Assembly: GCF_000949425.1 (NCBI RefSeq)
Contig: NZ_CP010976.1
Coordinates: forward strand, 992,001 to 1,056,000
Reading direction: 5' to 3'
From: Paenibacillus sp. IHBB 10380
Lineage (GTDB): Bacteria; Bacillota; Bacilli; Paenibacillales; Paenibacillaceae
Length of the DNA: 64,000 nt
The notes beneath the pieces are model-generated. The model saw only the letters and a program-made list of their open reading frames with translations. It made no database searches and was not told where the DNA came from. How positions within the stretch are numbered: the first letter of the stretch is position 1; each line of letters begins with the position of its first letter. Both the position numbers and the translations under genes were made by a program. Below, one piece after another: positions 55,808 to 63,758 of this stretch.

Positions 55808-57113
55808 GTGTAAATAGATAAATAGAAAAAGGAAGACCTTTTCTTGTAGAATTGAGTTACCACACAAAATTCACAGAGAGAGGTCTTCCCTATGAATCAT
55901 TTTACAACAGATTTAGTTCAAGCTCTAGTCACAAAAAAAGATGTGACGGAGGTTTTTCGTAATCACTTAGAAGCTGCCATGAATCATCTGCTAGAGACGG
56001 AACTTACTGCATTTCTAGACTATGAAAAATATGACCGTATAGGCGTAAATTCAGGTAATTCTCGAAACGGTGGCTACTGTCGAACGCTTCATACCGAGTA
56101 TGGGGACCTGCAGTTAAACATTCCTCGAGATCGTAATGGAGAGTTTAAGCAACAGACCGTAGCACCGTATAAACGCTCAAATGACACGCTAGAATCTTTC
56201 GTTATTCACATGTTTCAAAAGGGTGTCACGATGACGGAGATTGCCGACCTAATCGAGAAAATGTATGGTCACCACTACACGCCGCAAACCGTATCGAACA
56301 TGACCAAAGTAATGGTCGAACATGTCGATGCTTTTATGAAACGACCACTTGAGAAGCGCTATGTGTGCGTCTATATCGATGCTACCTATATCGCGGTTAA
56401 GCGTAAAACCGTATCTAAGGAAGCGGTCTATATTGCCGTAGGAATTCGTGAGGATGGCACCAAGGAAGTACTCACGTACGCCGTTGCACCGACCGAATCA
56501 GCTTACATCTGGAAAGAACTGCTCCAGGACGTGAAAGAGCGTGGTACCGAACAAATCCTTCTGTTTATCTCCGATGGACTCACAGGCATTGTGAATGCGA
56601 TTCAGGAGATCTATCCGCATGCGAAGTACCAAACATGCTGTGTTCATTTAGTTCGTAATATTGCCCATAAAGTTCGAGTCTCAGATCGAGCAGAAGTCTG
56701 TGAGGACTTCAAATCCGTCTATCGATCCGACGATGAACAAGCTGGTAAAGAAGCGCTAAAAGCCTTCTGTGACAAGTGGAAAACCGCTTATCCTAAGGTC
56801 ATTAAATCCCTACGAGAAAACCCCTATATCTTTACGTTTTACAGTTTTCCTAAGCCGATATGGAGAAGCATTTATTCGACGAATTTAATCGAGTCGTTTA
56901 ACAAACAGATTAAGAAATACACGAATCGTAAGGAGCAATTCCCCCATGAAGAAGCACTAGAAAAATTCTTGGTTGCACAGTTTGAAAGCTATAACCAACG
57001 CTTTGCTACCCGTTGTCACATTGGTTTTGATAAAGCTCGTTCAGAACTGCTAGCTATGTTCTCCACCAAAGACTAACCCTAGTTCTACAAGATAAGGTTA
57101 TTTTCATTTACAC
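55808..57113 (+). mobile_element. IS256-family insertion sequence
   Basis: The transposase is intact. The ends share GTGTAAAT (55808-55815) with ATTTACAC (57106-57113), and further inward ACCTT and TTGTAGAA blocks are also inverted. The terminal repeats are imperfect. A clean 8-bp target duplication is not visible. The insertion lies between the APH gene and repeat R9. Confidence 0.85.
55892..57076 (+). CDS. IS256-family (Mutator-type) transposase
   Basis: A 394-residue DDE transposase. The catalytic aspartates are in VYIDATYIAVK and LFISDGLTGI, and the distal glutamate in STNLIESFNKQIKK. The motif CCVHLVRN is conserved in Mutator-like enzymes. The frame is complete with no disruption, so the element may be active. 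Confidence 0.95.
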   Translation: MNHFTTDLVQALVTKKDVTEVFRNHLEAAMNHLLETELTAFLDYEKYDRIGVNSGNSRNGGYCRTLHTEYGDLQLNIPRDRNGEFKQQTVAPYKRSNDTLESFVIHMFQKGVTMTEIADLIEKMYGHHYTPQTVSNMTKVMVEHVDAFMKRPLEKRYVCVYIDATYIAVKRKTVSKEAVYIAVGIREDGTKEVLTYAVAPTESAYIWKELLQDVKERGTEQILLFISDGLTGIVNAIQEIYPHAKYQTCCVHLVRNIAHKVRVSDRAEVCEDFKSVYRSDDEQAGKEALKAFCDKWKTAYPKVIKSLRENPYIFTFYSFPKPIWRSIYSTNLIESFNKQIKKYTNRKEQFPHEEALEKFLVAQFESYNQRFATRCHIGFDKARSELLAMFSTKD

Positions 57114-57185
57114 ATAATTCTTGACGCTGCCAAAATACAATAATGATTTCAATCTTCAATTATTTAAATTATGGTAAGACAGTCA

Positions 57186-57275
57186 GCCTTATTGTTATGC
57201 TACTGGAGAACGATAGTTAAACATAAAGGGTTCCACATATTAGTTATGTACAATATGTAGAACCCTTTATTTTAT
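57186..57275 (+). repeat. Two-hairpin intergenic repeat, copy R9
   Basis: Left module GCTACTGGAGAACGATAG plus TTAAAC, then a long hairpin ATAAAGGGTTC ... GAACCCTTTAT (57224-57271). The right module is missing. Confidence 0.65.
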
Positions 57276-57297
57276 TTGACTTTCTTAAGTTTAGGTC

Positions 57298-58242
57298 TTG
57301 ATAATCTTACTTCATTTAGGTTTTAACAGAGCTTCTATTAGTCAAGACACTAGCTTGAGATATAGCCTAATACCTGAAGGGATTCCTTTACATTATCCAA
57401 TGGGGAGAGACTTTCAAAATTGGGTTTTTGAGTTGGGGAACTTTGTAGCATTTATACCTTTTGGGATTGTCATCCCACTTCTGTTTCGTTCTAGTTTTAT
57501 TCGATTTATAATCTTATTTATTCTGTTTATTACGTTTCTTGAGACCTTACAAATGCATTCCCATTTAGGATCCTTTGATATTGACGATATCATCATTAAT
57601 ACATTAGGGGCTGCGGTAGGATTTTGTGCACAACGTTTAGTACCCCGTGATCGAGATAAATTTAAAGGGATCTGTAAAATTATCTTAACAGCAATTATAC
57701 TTTCGATTGGAGTCACTGCCATTGTTGGTGGCATCAATAATTATTTAGAAAAAGGGGGTGACGAAGTCGTAGCCCTAAATGAACTTACATTAAAAGATGG
57801 GTCTGTACTGTGGGATGAAAGCATTTCCAGTTTTACAGCGGTCGAAACAAAGTTTGAGCCTCAAATTAATATGTACAGCAGAGAAAATACAAGAACTAAC
57901 GAGTTTACGTATCTTTTAAATAGCAAATATACAAAAATATCAGGCTATATCGCTATACCAGATGATTTAATCAACAGTGCAAGCAAAGGGAATAGCAACA
58001 TAATTTTTAGTGCAGATGGAACAGAAATTTATTCACTGGGTTTATCAGCTAAAAGTAGTGAGAATTCGCTCCTGTCTTTTGAAACCCCTTTAAACGGAGC
58101 AAATGAACTTACCATAAAAATTATTAACGATGTTCCAAATCCGATTACAAATGCCGTGATGTGGGACATTACTCTTACAGAAGTTAACACAGGACAAAAG
58201 ATTATAAACAGCATTAAAGAAAAATTAAGATCACTGTTCTAA
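57298..58242 (+). CDS. VanZ-like protein with C-terminal NPCBM/NEW2-like domain, N-terminus short
   Basis: A 314-residue frame. The first part shows the VanZ core (NWVFELGNFVAFIPFGIVIP and SFDIDDIIINTLGAAVGF). A final helix (ILTAIILSIGVTAIVGG) is followed by an extracytoplasmic beta domain resembling NPCBM/NEW2. The usual first membrane helix and start region are missing; TTG 57298 has no ribosome binding site. The gene is probably truncated at its 5' end, near repeat R9 and the IS256 element. Confidence 0.7.
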   Translation: MIILLHLGFNRASISQDTSLRYSLIPEGIPLHYPMGRDFQNWVFELGNFVAFIPFGIVIPLLFRSSFIRFIILFILFITFLETLQMHSHLGSFDIDDIIINTLGAAVGFCAQRLVPRDRDKFKGICKIILTAIILSIGVTAIVGGINNYLEKGGDEVVALNELTLKDGSVLWDESISSFTAVETKFEPQINMYSRENTRTNEFTYLLNSKYTKISGYIAIPDDLINSASKGNSNIIFSADGTEIYSLGLSAKSSENSLLSFETPLNGANELTIKIINDVPNPITNAVMWDITLTEVNTGQKIINSIKEKLRSLF

Positions 58243-58268
58243 CAAGTGCCTCATCCAGTTAATGAAAG

Positions 58269-58309
58269 AAATGAAATAAGCTTTCCTCCCATGGGAAGCT
58301 TATTTCATT
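58269..58309. terminator. Intrinsic terminator
   Basis: ATGAAATAAGCTTTCC pairs with GGAAGCTTATTTCAT in a long near-perfect stem after the VanZ-like gene. The gap 58310-58652 contains no gene; I see no clear promoter for the riboswitch there. Confidence 0.85.
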
Positions 58310-58652
58310 ATTATTCGTGTCTTGTATTGATGAGTTGTATCATATCCCTGGAAATTATTTCTGTAAAGAAAGACGCGGTTCAAATTTAGTTATATTTTAC
58401 ATTTCGGAATATATATTCAGCATCTATCTTCGATTTACTCTATCCAACTCTTTATTTCTCTTTATATCTTACAAATGATGAGAAGACTAGCATGACGTAG
58501 GATTTATGCGGAGAATCAATGACTATTCAATATGTATTCGCTTCCACATGCATTTTTACTCTAAATACGCAGAATAACCCTCTTATTAGCGTTTTACTTT
58601 TGAATACGATAGAGCGTATGATTCATTTCAATAACTTGACATTTTCATTTCA

Positions 58653-58798
58653 AACGCTGAATTCCCGAATAGGGAAATGGGGGAACCAACCGAGCCACGA
58701 AAAATGTGGTTTCATGGGGTGAATCCTTATGCTTGCAACACAAGCACTTAGGTAGGGCACTCTCAAGCCCGAATCCGACAGCTAACCTCGTAAGCGTA
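58653..58798 (+). promoter_or_regulatory. Cyclic di-AMP riboswitch (ydaO/yuaA leader)
   Basis: Landmarks in order: ACGCTGAATTC, GGGGGAACCAA, GGGGTGAATCC, TAGGTAGGGCACTCTCAAG, and CCGACAGCTAACCTCGTAAG. The last closely matches the B. subtilis ydaO leader. CGCT (58655) pairs with AGCG (58793) to close the aptamer. Ligand binding normally favours termination in the 58851 hairpin. Confidence 0.92.
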
Positions 58799-58850
58799 GT
58801 TGAGAGAGAACCGCGACCGTAGCCTCTACAGTACCGTCTATTTACTGTGG

Positions 58851-58900
58851 AAGAAGCCCAGGAGCCGAGTTTCTCTGCTCTAGGGCTTCTTTGTGTTTTT
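58851..58900 (+). terminator. Riboswitch expression-platform terminator
   Basis: AAGAAGCCC (58851-58859) pairs with GGGCTTCTT (58883-58891), with an inner GAGC/GCTC stem and a TGTGTTTTT tail. It lies between the aptamer and the 58929 gene. Confidence 0.88.
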
Positions 58901-58928
58901 ATTCTTTGTAGATGAGGAGAATCCTATC

Positions 58929-59384
58929 ATGTTGCAATTAACTGAGTATTTCCCTTGCTTGGGAGAGAAGGAACGGTCTGAATTAAAAGTAAGCCATATG
59001 GAAATATTCCGATTTGATTCCAAATTAATAGAAACACGTAATCCGTGGGACAGCGAACTTTGCATCTGTGGATTGTTAAAAGTTTTCAGCCATGGCGTAG
59101 CTGGATATGCAGAGTACGTCATGCCGGACACAAGAAAAAATATCGACCTCGTTCAATGGGCTTCCGTCTTCATCCATTTAAAGGGCCTTTCCATTACGGA
59201 AAGTATGCGTTACGTACAAGATAAAAATGAAGCATGGGGATCCATTAGGAAGACATTAGTGGAATCCGCATTGAGCGATCTGATTTCGAATCTAAACAAT
59301 CCTATTCAACAACTAGAAAGGGTCAGTCATTCTCGGGAACGTTCTTTTTTATTTGATCGTTCCCAAGCATACTTTGCGTTTTAG
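58929..59384 (+). CDS. Unknown protein under c-di-AMP riboswitch control
   Basis: A 151-residue soluble protein I do not recognise. It begins MLQLTEYFPCLGEKERSELK and contains IETRNPWDSELCICGLLKVF and SITESMRYVQDKNEAW. There is no signal peptide, membrane helix or NlpC/P60 catalytic motif. Several histidine and cysteine residues are scattered. ATG 58929 follows GAGGAGAA. c-di-AMP riboswitches usually control cell-wall hydrolases or potassium and osmolyte transport, so this gene may act in osmotic or wall control. Confidence 0.75.
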   Translation: MLQLTEYFPCLGEKERSELKVSHMEIFRFDSKLIETRNPWDSELCICGLLKVFSHGVAGYAEYVMPDTRKNIDLVQWASVFIHLKGLSITESMRYVQDKNEAWGSIRKTLVESALSDLISNLNNPIQQLERVSHSRERSFLFDRSQAYFAF

Positions 59385-59426
59385 AGGTCTATTCTAATTA
59401 GAAGGCCCAGATAGACCCTCCTTGTA

Positions 59427-60632
59427 TTATTCTTCCAAGCTACCTGCTGGGCCAAAGAATTCAAAGTGAATTCTTTCCTTGGGCACTTTCCATTCCAGTA
59501 GAGCCTTAAATATGGTGCTCATAAAAGGAGTAGGTCCGCAGAAATAGAAATCGGCGTTCGGATCTGCGACCTCTTGAAGCCATGGTAGATCGATGTAACC
59601 TGATTTATCGCAGTCTTCCCTTTCAGCTGGAGATTCATAGCACACATAGGATTTCAGATGAGGATGGTATTGAGTCAGTTCTTCTATTAATCCCTTCATG
59701 GCGTGAAGTCTTCCATGGATAGCAGCATGAATATAAGTTACCTCACGTTGAGGCTGTTCAGCAGTTAACGTCTCTAGCATACTCACCATTGGAGTTAGCC
59801 CAACGCCTCCACTGATAAGAACTACCGGGATATCACGATTTAGATCCAGTGTGAAGTCCCCAGCTGGGGCGCTCACTTCCAATACAGTGCCAACATCAAC
59901 GGCTTCATGTAGGTAAGTAGATACAACGCCTGCCGGCTTATCCACGGCTGCGTCTTCTCGTTTAACGGTGATGCGGTAATAAGGCTGCCCTGATGCTGTT
60001 GATAGACTGTAGTGACGAATGTGGGTGTATTGTTCACCTTCAGGTTGAACACGGACGGTGATATATTGTCCCGGTAAATAAGAGGATATAGCGCCTCCGT
60101 CCTGAGGGGAGAGGTAGAAGGAAGTAATGAGTTCACTTTCTTTGATTTTTTGGCTTACGACAAAGTTTCTGAATCCACGCCAACCCCCAGGTACCTCCGC
60201 AGCTTCACGATACATATCTACTTCAACACCGATAAAAGTATCGGCGATTACGCCATAGGCCTTGGCCCAAGCACCGATAATTTCTGGAGTCGCTGCATCG
60301 CCAAGCACCTGCTGAATAGCAGATAATAGCGTTTCACCTACAATGGGGTAATGTTCTGGTAATACACCTAATGCACGGTGTTTCTCCGCAATTTGTTTTA
60401 CTACAGGTAGAATGTTCTCTAATTGGTCAATATTAGCAGCAGCGGCGATCACGGCATTAGCAAGAGCAGTTTGCTGTTTACCTTGACGTTGATTGGCATG
60501 ATTGAATATATTTAACAATTCGGGATGGTTCTCGAATAGCATGCTGTAGAAAGTGGTAGTGATGTTCTTTCCATGAACTTGTAACACGGGCACGGTTGAT
60601 TTAATAATTTCAATAGTACGTGGGTCTAACAT
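59427..60632 (-). CDS. hmp: Flavohemoprotein (nitric oxide dioxygenase)
   Basis: A 401-residue enzyme that detoxifies NO to nitrate. The globin domain (1-140) starts MLDPRTIEIIKSTVPVLQVH and holds the proximal histidine in AEKHRALGV. The FAD domain shows RHYSLSTASG. The NAD domain shows ISGGVGLTPM and FYFCGPTPFM. ATG 60632 gives the usual start. A divergent Crp/Fnr-type gene and a long palindrome lie upstream. Confidence 0.95.
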   Translation of the reverse strand: MLDPRTIEIIKSTVPVLQVHGKNITTTFYSMLFENHPELLNIFNHANQRQGKQQTALANAVIAAAANIDQLENILPVVKQIAEKHRALGVLPEHYPIVGETLLSAIQQVLGDAATPEIIGAWAKAYGVIADTFIGVEVDMYREAAEVPGGWRGFRNFVVSQKIKESELITSFYLSPQDGGAISSYLPGQYITVRVQPEGEQYTHIRHYSLSTASGQPYYRITVKREDAAVDKPAGVVSTYLHEAVDVGTVLEVSAPAGDFTLDLNRDIPVVLISGGVGLTPMVSMLETLTAEQPQREVTYIHAAIHGRLHAMKGLIEELTQYHPHLKSYVCYESPAEREDCDKSGYIDLPWLQEVADPNADFYFCGPTPFMSTIFKALLEWKVPKERIHFEFFGPAGSLEE

Positions 60633-60735
60633 TATACATGACCTCTTTTCTGCAATCGGATAGTTGCTACTTATAAATCGTATAGAACGGAGGAAAGAGA
60701 AAGTGTGTTCTTCGTCACAGGAAAAGTTAATAAAA

Positions 60736-60771
60736 TGTGAACAAAATAATACTGCAATGATATTATTCACA
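60736..60771. promoter_or_regulatory. Palindromic operator between hmp and the Crp/Fnr gene
   Basis: TGTGAA (60736) and TTCACA (ends 60771) enclose ATAATA (60746) and TATTAT (60761). The outer half-sites TGTGA/TCACA look like Crp/Fnr recognition arms, but are spaced far wider than a standard 22-bp box. Confidence 0.55.
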
Positions 60772-60953
60772 ATAAATCATAGAAATATAAATAAACTGAT
60801 GTTGAAATTATCCTATATCTAGAAAGGGGATTGAATTATCCTTGTGGCAAGTCCAAATTTATGGTAAGAGAATGTTATCCTTCTGTTATAATAACAAGAT
60901 AAGGTAGAATATATTTCCGTTAACCCTATTAAACAATGGAGGAACATAACATA

Positions 60954-61451
60954 ATGCTTTTACATAAGGGAGAAGTTTTATTTCATCAAGGTGATAGTGG
61001 GGAGTATTTGTACCACATCAAAAGTGGATTGTTTAAGGTAACACGATTACATGAAAATGGAAATATCGTGCTATTTAACATTCTATATTCAGGTGAAACG
61101 GTACCACACCATTCTCTGATTACACCTAAAGATACACACGGCACTGCTATAGCACTTATGCGCAGTGAGGTGGAAGCTATACCTGCCAAAGAATGGTATC
61201 GTCAATTGCAGGAGGACCATAATAAACCGATGGAAATTGCCCTATTATTGCAGGAAAAATTACGCTTTATGCAGCAACGTCTTGATCACTTGACGGTCGG
61301 TACGCCAATGGAACGATTAGAGCTTTTAACGAAGTGGCTGGAGGACCATTCACATGGAGTGAATTTCACGGATATGCTTACACAAGAGGAAATTGGACAG
61401 TTGATTGGTGTACGGAGAGAAACGGTAAATCGGTTGCTTAGAGGTCAATAA
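60954..61451 (+). CDS. Crp/Fnr-family transcriptional regulator
   Basis: A 165-residue regulator, short for the family. The cNMP-binding-like domain begins MLLHKGEVLFHQGDSGEYLY. The C-terminal winged helix shows LTQEEIGQLIGVRRETVNRL. No cysteine cluster for iron-sulfur binding exists, so it is not an oxygen-sensing Fnr. It could sense NO through another cofactor and control the divergent hmp gene. ATG 60954 follows GGAGG by 11 bases; ATG 60936 lies over that site. Confidence 0.85.
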   Translation: MLLHKGEVLFHQGDSGEYLYHIKSGLFKVTRLHENGNIVLFNILYSGETVPHHSLITPKDTHGTAIALMRSEVEAIPAKEWYRQLQEDHNKPMEIALLLQEKLRFMQQRLDHLTVGTPMERLELLTKWLEDHSHGVNFTDMLTQEEIGQLIGVRRETVNRLLRGQ

Positions 61452-61567
61452 ATTATTGTGCGAAGTTATTACCAATATTATATTCGTGGTAGCTGTTTAG
61501 CATTTGTGGTGATGGTGTTATAATGATATATAGAAACTTATTCAAATAGAGAAAGGATCAGGATACC

Positions 61568-61633
61568 ATGTGTCCCCGAAGGAACATTCCCCAAAGGACG
61601 ATCTGGAAACGTTATGATCTCTCATACACTTAG
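61568..61633 (+). CDS. Possible leader peptide ahead of the YitT gene
   Basis: A 21-codon frame, MCPRRNIPQRTIWKRYDL plus three residues, starts with ATG behind AAAGGATCAGGA. It is very basic and proline-rich. Its stop codon overlaps the first base pairs of a hairpin (61630-61698). A leader-peptide role is inferred. Confidence 0.4.
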   Translation: MCPRRNIPQRTIWKRYDLSYT

Positions 61634-61698
61634 CGCCTTTCGTAGAGCAATGTCGGATAATTGATGACACAACAACCTCTACGAAAGAAGGAAGCTAA
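61630..61698 (+). promoter_or_regulatory. Leader hairpin upstream of the YitT gene
   Basis: TTAGC (61630) pairs with GCTAA (ends 61698), and CTTTCGTAGAG (61637-61647) with CTCTACGAAAG (61676-61686). The stem begins at the leader-peptide stop, so ribosome position could affect folding. Confidence 0.5.
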
Positions 61699-61787
61699 GG
61701 ATGCGAAGGACCACATCATCCAAGTTTGTTCCTCGTAGATGGTTGTATTGTTTATGACCAATATTCTACGATTAGAGGGAAACTTGT

Positions 61788-62489
61788 ATGAGGAAAAAAG
61801 AACAATTGATTTCAACGATACAACAAATCGCCGTAATGCTGTTAGGAACATGTTTACTGTCTTTTACTTATTATCATATTAATTTTCAGAATCATTTATC
61901 CGAGGGTGGATTTGTGGGCCTTGCATTATTAGGCAAATACGTCTTAGATCTACCGCCAGCGCTTAGCATGATTATACTAGATATTCCTGTGCTTTTGGTT
62001 GCGCTATTTATCAAAGGTCGCAAATTTTTAATGAACACGATCATTGCGACGGTATCCTTTTCTATCTTTTATGAAGGAATGGAGCGTTACTCTACGTTGG
62101 TTATTGATATGCAGCAGAATTTATTTCTCGCTGCTTTGCTATCCGGGGTAATGACAGGATTTGCGACTGGACTGGTAGTACGTTTTGGAGGAGCCACTGG
62201 CGGAGACGATATCCTATCGCTTCTCATTAGCCGTTGGACAGGAATGAAGCTTGGAAGTGTCTTTTTTTTACTGGACGCGATTGTTCTTCTGCTCTCTATA
62301 TTTTACTTACCCCTTAGGGAAACGTTGTATACGATTCTAGCTGTAAGTGTTGCAGGTAAGGTCATTACGTTAACGGTGACCTATCAAAGACGGAGAACTC
62401 CACGTAAGGTTAGGGTAGCCACATCTGTATCCGTACCTAATAAGACGGTTACTTCTAAACCGATACATGCAATACACAATGGAAACTAA
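61788..62489 (+). CDS. YitT-family membrane protein (short form)
   Basis: A 233-residue membrane protein with five or six hydrophobic helices. FQNHLSEGGFVGLALLGKYV and RFGGATGGDDILSLLISRW are YitT-family signatures. The usual C-terminal DUF2179 domain is missing and replaced by a basic tail (QRRRTPRKVR). GAGGGAAA precedes the ATG. Function is unknown. A strong terminator follows. Confidence 0.85.
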   Translation: MRKKEQLISTIQQIAVMLLGTCLLSFTYYHINFQNHLSEGGFVGLALLGKYVLDLPPALSMIILDIPVLLVALFIKGRKFLMNTIIATVSFSIFYEGMERYSTLVIDMQQNLFLAALLSGVMTGFATGLVVRFGGATGGDDILSLLISRWTGMKLGSVFFLLDAIVLLLSIFYLPLRETLYTILAVSVAGKVITLTVTYQRRRTPRKVRVATSVSVPNKTVTSKPIHAIHNGN

Positions 62490-62497
62490 CATAAGAT

Positions 62498-62536
62498 AAC
62501 CGCTCTGTTCTTTTTATAGAACTGAGCGGTTTTTTA
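62498..62536 (+). terminator. Intrinsic terminator
   Basis: AACCGCTCTGTTCT (62498-62511) pairs with AGAACTGAGCGGTT (62518-62531), one mismatch, followed by six T residues. Confidence 0.93.
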
Positions 62537-62629
62537 TTGCAATCAAGATAATGGGGAGGTATTGGAGTATAATGGGGAAATAAATATTTACATCGACTCA
62601 GATATTCAGAAAAGAGGAATCAGCACATA

Positions 62630-63646
62630 ATGATCAAATATCCGTTTTTGGCAAAGGGTGCAACCCTAGGTGTGACCGCACCTTCATCTGGTATAGAAGC
62701 TGACTTACATAAGATGTTTACACAAGCTTGTAGCCGTATGGAAGCGAAAGGATTTAGCATTGTTTGTGGAGAAACGGTGTGGACTCAAAATAAGGCGAAA
62801 TCCGCGCCAGCCAAACAGCGTGCTCAAGAGTTCAATGAAATGATGCGAGACGATCGTATTGATGCTATCATCCCCCCTTGGGGTGGCGAACTACTCATTG
62901 AGATTCTTGAAGACATTGATTTTGACCATATAGAGAATAAGTGGATCATGGGTTATTCAGATATAAGCCTGTTGTTGCTGGCGATAACCTTAAAGACAGG
63001 GATAGCAACTGCTCATGGAACGAACTTTGTAGATTTAAGAGGGGAAATCACAGATGAGACGACAGCGATGTGGCAGTCGGTCTTAACGACATCAACAGGA
63101 GAATCGATCCTCCAACATTCATCTGCTCAATATCAAAAAGAATGGCCGCATGATAACCTCTCACCCAGTGTATTTCATTTATCAGAACCAACCTATTGGC
63201 GAACGACTACAAATCATAATGTGACCATCCAAGGACGTTTACTAGGTGGCTGTATAGATGTGATACGACATTTAATTGGCACACCATACGGTGATGTACA
63301 CCATTTCAGAAATCATATGATCCATGGTGAATCTGTATTGTGGTATCTTGAGAATTGTGAATTAACAACAGTGGATTTACGTAGATCACTTGTTCAAATG
63401 AAGTTGGCAGGTTGGTTTGAGAATTGTTCGGGTATTATGTTTGGTAGAAGTAATGCGAATCAACCTGTCAACGATTACACTGCAGAAGATGTATATCAAG
63501 AACTTTCCGATGAGTTTGGGTTTCCTATTATTTATGATGTAGATTGTGGTCATGTGCCTCCACAAATCACCTTGATTAATGGAGCCTATGCAGAAGTTAA
63601 AGTGACTGAAGGTAAGGGAACCGTCATGCAATATTTCAATGAATAG
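62630..63646 (+). CDS. S66-family LD-carboxypeptidase / MccF-like
   Basis: A 338-residue serine peptidase. GVTAPSSGI is the N-terminal family mark. The nucleophile serine is in IMGYSDISLLL. The acid and histidine of the catalytic triad are likely in YLENCE and CGHVPPQITL. The protein resembles the MccF group more than muropeptide LdcA. It may recycle murein tetrapeptides or cleave microcin-like compounds. GAGGAATC precedes the ATG. Single-gene unit with terminators on both sides. Confidence 0.88.
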   Translation: MIKYPFLAKGATLGVTAPSSGIEADLHKMFTQACSRMEAKGFSIVCGETVWTQNKAKSAPAKQRAQEFNEMMRDDRIDAIIPPWGGELLIEILEDIDFDHIENKWIMGYSDISLLLLAITLKTGIATAHGTNFVDLRGEITDETTAMWQSVLTTSTGESILQHSSAQYQKEWPHDNLSPSVFHLSEPTYWRTTTNHNVTIQGRLLGGCIDVIRHLIGTPYGDVHHFRNHMIHGESVLWYLENCELTTVDLRRSLVQMKLAGWFENCSGIMFGRSNANQPVNDYTAEDVYQELSDEFGFPIIYDVDCGHVPPQITLINGAYAEVKVTEGKGTVMQYFNE

Positions 63647-63675
63647 CAGGTTGATAAGAATATGGCGTATGCTAA

Positions 63676-63714
63676 AAATGACGTATCCCAACAGCTTGTT
63701 GGGATACGTCATTT
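63676..63714. terminator. Bidirectional terminator
   Basis: An 18-bp perfect stem, AAATGACGTATCCCAACA with TGTTGGGATACGTCATTT, lies between the S66 peptidase and msrB. Confidence 0.93.
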
Positions 63715-63758
63715 CTGTTAATTCAGGGATTCTTTAACTTGTGAGAGGATGAAGTCGT

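Noticed and set aside
55800..57121. 8-bp target duplication around the IS256 element
   Set aside because: The flanks (AATATTTT and ATAATTCT) are only similar, not identical, so I do not claim a duplication.
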